DNA of 64,000 bases from the NCBI RefSeq assembly GCF_026230105.1, contig NC_079478.1, positions 28,597,653-28,661,652 of the forward strand, in the 5' to 3' direction. The DNA is from Diorhabda sublineata. Its lineage: Eukaryota; Arthropoda; Insecta; Coleoptera; Chrysomelidae. The notes under the pieces are model-generated. The model did no database searches. It had not been told where the DNA came from and saw only the letters and a program-made list of their open reading frames with translations. The position numbers and the translations under genes were made by a program. This document shows positions 25,401 to 32,000 of this stretch, in pieces (the stretch's first letter is position 1; each line of letters opens with the position of its first letter).

Positions 25401-27062
25401 ACACCTGAAGACGCTAGGTTTAGCAGAGGATGCAACATACCGATTCTGTTATGTAGAGAACTATATCAACAATTTTATGAAATGGGGAGACTACAGAACT
25501 CCAGAGTATTACACCTGGGAGCATGTGAACTAGAAGATTAAGATCTTTGGCATTCAGGACCATACCCCATCCTGAGCTTCCTGATAAGAATGGGATTAAT
25601 AGATCAGTGGGAACACAATATATCCTTTGGATCTACTACCAAATTACTTACATGTCTTTGATAACGTAATTTCTCGAGCTACATTAGGTTTTGAAGTGAA
25701 AATAAAAAAGATTTAGAGATTTTTGTTTTGTTCAAGTTCATCAAACCCCATGTGGTTCTCAGAATGTTAATTATCTAATTCATAATAAACTTGAAGAAAA
25801 TTGAATAAAAAATTAAAATTACTTTTGATTGAGGTATCACATGACATCCTGTTCTGTTTAAAAAATTAAGCACTATGTTATCACACCTTCAACAGCAGCA
25901 TAAATCCTACATATTGTAACTTAGAAAAAAAAGTATTCTAAAACATTTATATTTGAAAATGTTTGAGCTGATTTTGCTTTCCTCAAGTGGGGTGTGGGGT
26001 TTGGGGTTAAAATCAACCCTGTTAATGTTTAATATTAAACAAAAAAGCTCTAGATGCCATGCAAAATGTAGGTATGTAAACTGGAGTACTTTTTACTTGG
26101 GTTACATTAAATTATACTGCGCCCAGCCTGCCATCAAACATGCCTCTGTATACAAGTAAATATATGAGGTGACTAATCACTTTCTTGTCCTCAGTATTTC
26201 TACAATTACTTATTTTAACTATTCTCATTGAATTAGTACCTCTCTCGCAAACTGTTACAAGCAACTAATCTGTTTAATATACCAATGTAAACGCTGCTTT
26301 AAGGTGGATAGTTACTAGAAAAAATTATCTTACTTGCATTGGATACTTCTTTAACATATTGCATTGCTATCCGCTTTAAATAATCGGCATGTTCCTCAGT
26401 CACAAAAAATCCCATAAAATTTGGAGATGTATAAGTCTCCAAATTTAGAGGTTCATTCAAAACTGCTCCTTGTCTTTCCATCACAGATTTCAATCCTTGA
26501 GACAATGTCAACGCATCTTCATCAGGTGCCTACATAAAATATATTTTAATACCAACTAGAATTTTGTCCTAGTCTATAGTCCTAGGCAATAATTAATTGT
26601 TTTATTACCTTAAAAAACGAAACCAGAGTTATGTGAGGAGTAAAATTATGAGCACCATTCCAACCACAAAGTGAAAGAGATTTTTCCCAAAATGTTTGAA
26701 GCTGTTGTGAAAAATCACCAGTAGGGCAAGCATATAAAATATATTCTCTAGGAGAGTTATCATCAAGTAATGGATCATTTACGTGTGCTAGTAACCAGTC
26801 TGATGCCAACTGTACTCCTCTATGCCCTGTAGCCGCCAATGCTTTTTCCCTATAACAAACGTTTTAGTGCGACAATATGAGTGGATACTGAAATGAATAT
26901 ACTAAAACATTGAAAAAAACAACGTTATTAGAAAATGATTTAAGAAACTTACGCTCTATGTTTTGGAAAACCCATTTGCAATAAAGTTTGTAATGGAGTT
27001 AAATTTTGTTTAGATATTTTTGTCGGAGTGGGATTTCGTCTTGGTGGTAATACAGCTGCCAT
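4166..27062 (-). CDS. Ubash3: UBASH3 (Sts/TULA) protein: UBA, 2H phosphoesterase, SH3 and histidine phosphatase, complete gene of 9 exons
   Basis: The coding sequence joins 27062-26953, 26849-26609, 26529-26334, 17675-17497, 16299-16096, 13614-13417, 9204-8995, 6422-6101 and 4422-4166. All junctions are GT-AG, all phases agree, and the total is 1917 nt (638 residues plus stop), close to vertebrate UBASH3B. Domain order is UBA (about 20-65), 2H phosphoesterase (70-240, HxT motifs at H109 and H194), SH3 (243-310), linker (311-376) and phosphoglycerate-mutase-type histidine phosphatase (377-638). Active-site R386, H387, R390, R468, E491 and H569 are all present, matching the Sts-1 set. Family members are cytosolic: vertebrate Sts-1 dephosphorylates ZAP-70/Syk-type kinases, and the Bombyx ecdysteroid-phosphate phosphatase shares the last domain. 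The insect substrate here is therefore an inference, either a phosphotyrosine protein or ecdysteroid 22-phosphate. The ATG has a good context (A at -3, G at +4). The 8.7 kb third intron is packed with transposon fossils. Confidence 0.95.
4500..4900. other. GC-richer intronic patch, nature unknown
   Basis: It is visibly richer in C and G than its surroundings, with a 61-codon plus-strand ORF at 4606-4791 that resembles nothing I know. It is probably a transposon remnant in UBASH3 intron 8. Confidence 0.35.
4947..5171 (-). mobile_element. Possible retroelement-derived ORF, 74 codons
   Basis: The peptide has LLSSE-like SSESTQEKLQGEIFNFITLVMLV, which resembles the extreme C-terminus of some insect LINE proteins. 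Similarity is weak and the neighbouring 5.2-6.0 kb holds only AT-rich sequence. Confidence 0.3.
6101..6422 (-). CDS. Ubash3: UBASH3 exon 8: core of the histidine phosphatase
   Basis: Residues 447-553 plus one base. HVYCSPSFRCIQT supplies R468 and IEPGLFEW supplies E491, the proton donor. No ATG-initiated ORF of 60 codons exposes this exon; it was read directly from the reverse strand. The donor GTAAGT splits codon 554, which becomes Ser after joining to exon 9. Confidence 0.96.
6870..7470 (+). mobile_element. RTE-like non-LTR retrotransposon fragment (C-terminal reverse transcriptase)
   Basis: Plus-strand reading shows FKRVNKFKYLEENI, IQKRIESGDRASF, then after frame changes MTQKYQERLRI and IIRRIYGG, WRIRN and a RFIEAR...WFGH-like stretch. 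This is the order of the RT thumb and tail of RTE-type LINEs. Stops and shifts make it dead. It sits in UBASH3 intron 7, antisense to the gene. Confidence 0.7.
7990..8340 (-). mobile_element. Non-LTR retrotransposon RT tail fragment
   Basis: The reverse-strand ORF near 8107-8304 reads VSKTHYNALQVLQNKFLKL and RNKQKYVIPLMNK, the 'joint-to-tail' part of CR1/jockey-like reverse transcriptases (…LQ.IQNK.LK…). No catalytic motifs remain. Confidence 0.5.
8995..9204 (-). CDS. Ubash3: UBASH3 exon 7: catalytic RHGER of the histidine phosphatase
   Basis: Residues 377-446, phase 0 at both ends. VFVMRHGERVDF holds the phosphorylated nucleophile H387 with R386 and R390. CFDETGKY, DLNMPKTLPIR and DSPITNIGIIQATL follow the family order exactly. 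The acceptor is ATGTTCAG and the donor GTAAGT. Confidence 0.96.
9390..9645 (-). mobile_element. Jockey-like LINE 3' fragment, related to 25.4-25.65 kb
   Basis: Read in reverse, this stretch shares CTGAAGAC, ACTCCAGAG, ACACCTGG, GAAGATCT, GGGATTAATAGATCAG and CACAATATATCC with the plus strand at 25385-25640. The two copies face opposite ways in different UBASH3 introns. Confidence 0.6.
9655..12926 (-). mobile_element. DNA transposon, 3.3 kb, long imperfect inverted ends, decayed transposase of unnamed family
   Basis: The left end 9655-9830 and the right end 12800-12926 (reversed) share ACATAATTTTCTTT, GCAATTAAACAAAAAG, AGAGAACTTCATG, CATTTGAGTCTATAAC and CCTCTCGGTG. Inside, the minus strand carries pieces of a transposase (12375 to about 11580). 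The clearest is MDGIPIYKSSKDEFWPIL followed by PMVIGIFQGKSQP near 11745-11610, reading across frames. The D of MDG is likely a catalytic acid. Short TTATAAAACY repeats crowd the right third. A mariner fragment lies inside (10510-10909). Confidence 0.65.
10510..10909 (-). mobile_element. Mariner transposase fragment nested in the 9.7-12.9 kb element
   Basis: The minus strand reads FTPKSKLSSSEWA, ASVFWIVHGILFIDYF and GETINS, then, past a stop, a decayed VPHPPYRPDLAF. These are the middle and third-acid regions of mariner transposases. Stops are present. Confidence 0.8.
13417..13614 (-). CDS. Ubash3: UBASH3 exon 6: variable linker with a proline motif and a VYENL motif
   Basis: A phase-0 exon of 66 codons (residues 311-376), placed by position, phase and splice sites (acceptor CTGTACAG, donor GTAAAA) because the family linker is not conserved. 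It contains KPPVPPT (about residues 343-349), an acidic run, and VYENLLELKKR with Tyr361. Y-x-N is the core of Grb2-type SH2 ligands. Its inclusion brings the protein to 638 residues, near the family length; without it the frame would also hold, so it could be an optional exon. Confidence 0.82.
13922..14708 (-). mobile_element. Small element with ATCCATTAATYACG ends, carrying a 145-codon ORF
   Basis: ATCCATTAATTACG (13922-13935) is repeated in reverse at 14695-14708 with one change. A 13-bp C run lies near the right end (14670-14682). The minus-strand ORF 14422-13985 has a coding-like middle (EETVGRIQLMRVVKRR, VDESLEWIGEGD, LPEIPDMC). I do not recognise the protein. The element sits in UBASH3 intron 5. 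Confidence 0.55.
15420..15610. repeat. Dispersed repeat with mariner-like end
   Basis: ATACGAGGGCCATTTTTC resembles a mariner terminus, and the same ACGAGGGCCATTTTTC occurs at 13932-13947. The following 100 bp is GC-richer, and its tail (about 15556-15604) matches the repeat arm at 3747-3792. Confidence 0.5.
16096..16299 (-). CDS. Ubash3: UBASH3 exon 5: SH3 domain
   Basis: A symmetrical phase-0 exon of exactly 68 codons (residues 243-310). It has the SH3 landmarks ALYDY-like VVHAYTP, the acidic DELDL RT-loop segment, GWVEG before the conserved Trp region, GLLPESY and the ERTAESDAW end shared with vertebrate UBASH3. It probably binds a proline-rich partner such as a Cbl-type ubiquitin ligase, as known for the vertebrate protein. 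Confidence 0.95.
16626..16940 (+). mobile_element. Jockey-type LINE fragment (end of reverse transcriptase)
   Basis: A 104-codon open stretch contains HVTELAKAASQKLGKL, YTPQQLLILYKVQ and SLEYCSHIWS, the highly typical RT-tail sequence of jockey elements. It is antisense to UBASH3 in intron 4. Confidence 0.9.
17497..17675 (-). CDS. Ubash3: UBASH3 exon 4: end of the 2H phosphoesterase domain
   Basis: Residues 183-242 (183 is split). It carries the second HxT motif, HLTLAYQF (H194, T196), and the SRD motif before the SH3 domain. The acceptor is TTTTACAG and the donor GTTAGT. Both HxT motifs being intact suggests that the phosphoesterase-like domain may bind or hydrolyse a 2',3'-cyclic nucleotide-type substrate; reports on the vertebrate domain support this only partly. 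Confidence 0.94.
17900..18610. other. AT-rich intronic sequence, nothing recognised
   Basis: No ORF above noise and no clear repeat structure. Confidence 0.5.
18612..19488. mobile_element. Inverted-repeat pair (~90 bp) enclosing an RTE fragment
   Basis: AATTTTAGGTAATTATCTAG, TTACACCCCTCCGATTTCG and GAGAAAATTATGCTG (18617-18700) recur in reverse at 19403-19485. The match ends sharply at the AAATTT inside. The space between is the RTE fragment plus an (AAG)n tract. Confidence 0.75.
18755..19330 (-). mobile_element. RTE-like retrotransposon 3' fragment with (AAG)n tail
   Basis: The minus-strand ORF 19330-18815 (171 codons) reads YLGVNITSNRNLKQEV, SKTRIYKTCVRPVMTYA, EMKTLRSITGKTLRDRI, WARTRRRAWRDHVNRM and SRPPGRPPKRW. 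This is the C-terminus of insect RTE-type elements. It ends in a microsatellite (CTT on the plus strand, 18757-18777), the usual RTE 3' end. It is the best-preserved mobile ORF in the window, but lacks the endonuclease and RT catalytic parts. Confidence 0.9.
20330..20485 (+). mobile_element. hAT dimerisation-domain fragment
   Basis: GSTVSCERLFSIVGNIAN fits the hAT C-terminal signature (S-x-x-x-ER-x-FS-x-x-G-x-I). It lies between the two halves of the mariner. Confidence 0.7.
20686..20753 (+). repeat. Two direct 23-bp units, 45 bp apart
   Basis: ATCGATTCATAGGGTTACG and ATCGATTCATCAGGTTACG sit 45 bp apart, with further ATCGAT motifs around 19850-19930 and 20767. They may be subterminal repeats of the inserted hAT-like element. 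Confidence 0.5.
22014..22880 (+). mobile_element. Tc1/mariner transposase fossil
   Basis: From an ATG at 22014: VDALARDCRSLRYIAETLGV and KSTIHDAL (helix-turn-helix); then SVMVWGRINF near 22495; then QDNARPHTVR and LDWPTRSPK near 22600-22700. The third acid (normally SPDLNP) reads SPKEY, so it is lost. Frame changes and stops are frequent. Confidence 0.85.
23690..25650 (+). mobile_element. Jockey-like LINE, decayed, most of the reverse transcriptase
   Basis: Fragments in order: RARRNPAKCWVWRRAKVIFIL with KSLKLISLT (24090-24210, the RT finger motif), a GGV motif (HHGGVVFPLIWGIYLG, 25290-25345), then the C-terminal part whose tail is shared with 9.4-9.65 kb. About 2 kb of plus-strand sequence with many stops, antisense to UBASH3 in intron 3. 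Confidence 0.75.
26334..26529 (-). CDS. Ubash3: UBASH3 exon 3: middle of the 2H phosphoesterase domain
   Basis: Residues 118-182 plus one base. It contains the LYTSSNFIGLFV-type strand of the family, here LETYTSPNFMGFFV. The donor GTAAGA follows the first base of codon 183; joining to exon 4 restores Thr183. The next intron is about 8.7 kb, the longest in the gene. Confidence 0.95.
26609..26849 (-). CDS. Ubash3: UBASH3 exon 2: second half of UBA and start of the 2H phosphoesterase domain
   Basis: Covers residues 37-117. It holds the UBA helix 3 region (GVQLASDWLLAHVNDP), the DDxxPREY segment that opens the 2H phosphoesterase fold, and the first HxT motif in PHITLVSFF (H109, T111). The acceptor is TATAG before 26849 and the donor GTAATA after 26609. 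An ATG-initiated reading would miss the first codons; the true upstream sequence comes from exon 1. Confidence 0.95.
26953..27062 (-). CDS. Ubash3: UBASH3 exon 1: start codon and first half of the UBA domain
   Basis: Encodes residues 1-36 and two bases of codon 37. A short Pro/Arg/Thr-rich leader precedes the UBA helix 1 signature LLQMGFP (M30-P33). The donor is GTAAGT at 26952. The exon could not be found from ORF length alone, being only 110 nt; it was placed by its join with exon 2, which completes Ala37 and continues with the conserved EKALAATG stretch. Confidence 0.92.
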
Positions 27063-27289
27063 TTCTACAGAATTAGTTCTTTTGTTGAAGAAAAAATCGC
27101 TGCTCAAAAATATTAACCTTCATTAATTGTTTACAAATAAAAACCCTTGACCTTTCAAATAAATATGACGTAATATAATTCAACGCAATTCTTATTGGAT
27201 GATTTGAACTTTATGAATTTTCGATTGCTCGGTACTGGAATAAAAATGACAAGTATACTCTGAGTTTTAGACAAGAAAAGAAGTCTTAT

Positions 27290-28390
27290 GGTGCATTACA
27301 TTAAGCGTTCAAGGCGCCTCTTTAGGACGTTCCAAATAGCGACTACAATCGATGTGGTCTTTATCTTCAAATTAATATAAAGGGTCAATTTCACAACCTA
27401 GTTCAAACTATGGTTTAAACTCTAGAATAAAGGAAATGACTTTATTTTACAGGTCACAGTTAAGTAGATATTTTTCAGTTGTGGCTAGCGCGCAAATATA
27501 ACAAAATTTTCTTCGAATATTGGGATTTCAGTTGAATTACTTAAGGAAGTTATATAAACAAAACTGTACAAAGAACAATTTGCAATTGCAATTTCTCTGA
27601 CAATTAGCTAATGCTTCTGGTGAACTTTTTTGATAGAAGCACAACAAATTTAAAAAATAAGTAGAACAATTTTAAGATTTGCTCTAGGACGAATAACTTT
27701 CTGTTTTCTCGGCTCGTCTCCAGCATTATCGTCGAGTTCGTTAAATATGAAGTGTAAATCTTCAAACCTTTTACTAAGAACCCTCACAGTATTGTAAAAA
27801 GGTGTACAATTTGAAAATTGTGTTCAGATCCTCTGTTTCATGTTAAACTGAGGTTTAAACTACCTCCAAGCCACTGGTGAAATTTAAAGCGTAGTTTGTC
27901 GATGAACGCCATCTATAAAACGTGATAAAGTCGATATCTGTAGCTTAAACTTCACATGTAAAATTTGGCACAACGAACGACAAAACAAAAAAAAATAAAG
28001 CGAAAGCATCAAAAGTTTATGTTATAATTTGTGATGTTAATCACTAAAAAATTCAATAACTTACAAATTAAGTAAAACAAAATATTTTCTGAGGCGATAC
28101 TAAAATATGTATATATATATTTGGTGGTGCTTCACAAAAAAGCTTCAGAAGTACTTATATATCCCATACTAAACTAAATAATGAGATAAATTCTCATGGT
28201 TGCAATCTGCGTTGCTTTAGTTTTGAAAATTCTGCTAATTCTTTCATACTCACTTCCTCTCACCCCTTGACAAGGGTGACGACATGACGTCATAAGGGAC
28301 ATTCTCGCCACAACAATAACAATAGTAGTCGCTATATGGAACGCCCAAGAAGAGTATTTTAGGCGCCGCGACGCTTATTGGAAAGCACCC
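27290..28390. mobile_element. TIR element, 1.1 kb, in the divergent promoter
   Basis: The left end (GGTGCATTACATTAAGCG...) and the right end read in reverse (GGGTGCTTTCCAATAAGCG...) align over about 65 bp, including shared GGCGCCT, CGTTCCA and ATAGCGACTAC blocks. No transposase is visible inside, so it is a non-autonomous element. A direct target duplication is not clear. Confidence 0.7.
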
Positions 28391-28595
28391 TTAGACTATG
28401 TTCTAAGAATAATTAATATTTTCTATTTTTTTAGAATAAATCTCATTAACATATTGTGGTACAACTGGTAAAAGTTATCCTGATATGTACAAGGCTAATC
28501 TCATAATTACTGTCAAGACTTATCTAACCTGGGATAAATTGTAATTGATAACCCACAAAACATAGGCATGTTCTGTGTGATAACCTGTCAGTAGA

Positions 28596-28622
28596 ACCAT
28601 TGTATATAGAATATACAATGGT
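28596..28622. repeat. Perfect 12-bp inverted repeat with 3-nt loop
   Basis: ACCATTGTATAT, then AGA, then ATATACAATGGT. It lies 154 bp upstream of the ATG of the motif-array gene and may fall in its promoter or 5' UTR. Confidence 0.8.
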
Positions 28623-28775
28623 AGAACTGAGAATTATTTGACATTACCGTTTGTCACTGTCAATTGCCATTTATGAATTTAAAAAAATAAAACGGTTATT
28701 TCCGTTTCAATGTTATAAGAGTCATACTTTTTCTGTAATTTTGTAGTGATTTTAAGGTGTTGTAGAATTTATATA

Positions 28776-29036
28776 ATGGAACAACCACTTTTAAAGAAGA
28801 AATCGAGAAGAATTAGATGCACTGAAGAACTAAATAAGTTACTTGAAAACAGTTTAGATAGTTCTTCATCAAAAAGCGAAAGTGGGAAAAATAAGGTAAC
28901 AAAAAAGAAAAAACTTTTATACTCAGCTGAAATAAATTTAAATATTGATCCAGTCAAAGAAAATTGTTCACCAAATGTTGAACAAAAACAATCGACGAAA
29001 AAATCCAAAAAGACGTTAAGAAATTTTATCGAACAT
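28776..29036 (+). CDS. Exon 1 of the motif-array protein
   Basis: 87 codons in phase 0, starting MEQPLLKKKSRRI and ending in FIEH before the donor GTAAGT. It is rich in Lys, Ser and Glu. An in-frame GTG 30 nt upstream is not credible as a eukaryotic start. Confidence 0.85.
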
Positions 29037-32000
29037 GTAAGTAAATATTTAATTTTGGATAATTTCATGATGTAACTTATTGTTCTTAAGAAAGAATATA
29101 GTTCATTACCATATTGCAAAAATAGACATAGTCTAAACCCGTCGGCATAATTAGAGAAACACAAAAAAGAATTTTTCGAGTATTTTGATAGATAATACTT
29201 GTCATTAATTATACAAATTTTATTTAGGTATAAATTGTTTATTATACAATTTGAACAATTTATTTTGGGAACTTATTTTGATCAGATGTTAGTTGAATTG
29301 GAGGGCAGGTTAATGTTTGTTTCATTCCTATTTTCAGTTTAATTGAAAATTATCAGGTTCTTCTTCTAAAAACCACATAATTTCAACTGGTAAAAATATT
29401 TTTGAAATGTTAGACATAAAGAGCATATCACTAAAATATTTTGATGTGTTAACATCATGCTCTATTTTTAAAACTGATTTTATAATTGAATAATGTGTTT
29501 TCAATGGTGTTATTTTCTTTTCTTTCGAATTAAACCATTTTGAAATTCTCAGAAAACGATATTATATTTTTCCATAATTTGTTTGACAAATAAGTTTTCT
29601 GGAATTTTCTTCACTTTCTCAAATTTCTGCATCAGAGAAAATTGTTCATTATCATAAAATATATTTACAGTAATATATATATATATATTTTTTTTTTCAG
29701 AAAATAGAAAGTGGGGACACAAAAGTATGTTCTATGAAAAATGAAACATCAGCAGAAGAAGATCACAGAGATTCAGAATTTGAATTTAGAATAAAGAAAA
29801 AGAGGAAGAAGCATAAAAAACAAACAAAATCATCCTCAGATGTTATATCTGAAAATCAGACCAAAATCGAGGTAAATAAAAAATCAGTATTAAAAAAGGA
29901 AAAAAAAAGTCGAAACTCAGTAACCAGTTATTCTAAATCTATAAATTTGGATGATAATGCAACAAGACAATCTAGAAATTCAATTTCCAAAGATCCTAAA
30001 TCTTTTAAGGATCAGTCTACTGAATCATCAGAATCAACATCTCGGGGTATGAGGTGTAAAAGGAAGACCAAAAATTCAGTTTTAAAGGACCATGAAAACT
30101 TGAATAATCATACATCAGAATCATTGTCACCAAAACCTGTTAGTTCAGAGTCCGATGACGTATTTGAACAAAATATTGAATCACATGAAACTCTTAATAG
30201 TTTTCCAAATGAAATATGTAAAGATAACCAAGAAAATTCGAATACAGAAATGCTTGTGTCTGAATTGCAAGGAAATAACATTTCTGAATTCTTCAGTGAA
30301 AATGAGTCACTTTATAAAATAAATACCAATGAAAAGGGATCAGTTAGATTCACTACTCAACCTACTATGAGAAGATCAAAGTCTTTAAATGAATCTTTCA
30401 ACAAATCAAGTAAAAAATCTATAAGTTTTATGACACCAGGGAGAAATAATTATATACAAACAGGAAGTCCAATGACAAATCAAATCAAACAATCAAAATC
30501 ACTGAATACAACTAAGAAATCATCTGTTTCATTTGCTTCAGTAGATTCTACACAATCAAAATCATTTGGAAAAAAAAATTCAAAAATATTTCCAAAATCC
30601 CCTCATGTTTCTAGACTTACAAGAAACAACTCGGTTTCTTTCGACGAAATAGAATTTCTTCAAGATGAAGGTCCACCAGAAATGTTACAAAAATATTCAA
30701 ATTTGAGAAAACCAACAACCAATTACATTGAAATGTCTGGTAAAAAATCTGTTTCTTTCTTCACTCCTGCCAATGACAACAAGAAAAAACCAAAAACAAG
30801 TTTTAAGAAATCTCCATATATTCATAGATCGACTATTGATCTGTCTAGCAGTGATAAGTCACTGAATGAAACTTTCCAGTTAACATCACCTACAATAGAA
30901 TTGGAAACTTTGAAAAACAAGAGTGTCATCTTATCACCTACAGCGTCAACACTTTCAGAAGGAAGCAATATAATTTTTTCATCAAAAAAATCCATACCAA
31001 ACCTCGTGACGCCTTCCCCTCAAACCGGTAGTTCTTCTTACATTTTAAGCACATGTGACGTTAGCGACAAAACTAAGGGTAGTTCTGAAGTTAGTAAATC
31101 TGATGCAGAAACAAACGTAACTAGGAGAAAACATTGGAACAGATCCCTAGGAGTGTCAATTATGGATAGTGATGGTATGTTACACAATATTTCATCTCCA
31201 TGGAGAAACGAAGATTTCAATAAAGTTCAAAATACCCATGAACAACATAACTATACCACAGATAGTTTTATAAGTCCAATTGAGAAAATTGATAGTACAT
31301 CTAAGGGATATATTTCCTCAATAACAGTGAGTCCAATAAAAATTCAACAGAATGTAGAGCATTCATTGAATACAGTAAAATCTGAAACTGTAATTTCTGA
31401 ACATTTGAATACAACTTTTAGTCCTTTGGAAAAAGATAAGTCTTTGAAAAAATTAGGCCAAAGTAAACCATCTAAACAGGAAAATAAAGTCTTAGTGAAG
31501 AGAACAAAACTTCCAAATTTTGCACTTATTCACCAGAGAGCTTATGATAAATTGGAGAATGTAAGAGAAATGAGCCAGCGAAAAGCTGCTAGAGCGCAGC
31601 AATTATTGTCGGGAAAGAAACCAGGTCCTGATTTGAATATGAAAATTCCAACATCAAATTTGAAGATCAAGTCTCCTAATTCAAAATTAAAGTCCCCTAA
31701 AAGCCGAAAATTGTTGAGGTAAGTAGATTAAATTTTCAACACATGTTACTTTTTTGAATACACTCCTCAACAAAAATAACACATAATTTGTTAGTTGAAT
31801 AAAACTTTCAATCAGATAACTTTAGGTTTCTGCAACTTGCTTCATTGCCGCTCAAAATTTTAACTTAAAATGATATTGTATTGATAAGGACTTATCATTA
31901 ATTTTTGCTACAGTACAAACAATCCAAGTGAGATGCCTTGCTCTGTAATCTAACTTTGAAATAAACCATAACTCTTGGAGAATACTCCTAATAAGAATGT

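Larger units (their letters stand above)
27063..28775. promoter_or_regulatory. Shared 5' region between two divergent genes
   Basis: The start codons of UBASH3 (minus) and the motif-array gene (plus) are 1.7 kb apart and point away from each other. Most of the gap is a transposon (27290-28390), leaving about 230 bp next to UBASH3 and 385 bp next to the other gene as native promoter sequence. I see no certain TATA box or initiator. Confidence 0.45.

Noticed and set aside
28769..29164. 131-codon minus-strand ORF
   Set aside because: It is the antisense shadow of exon 1 of the motif-array gene, rich in Phe and Leu because the sense strand is rich in Lys.
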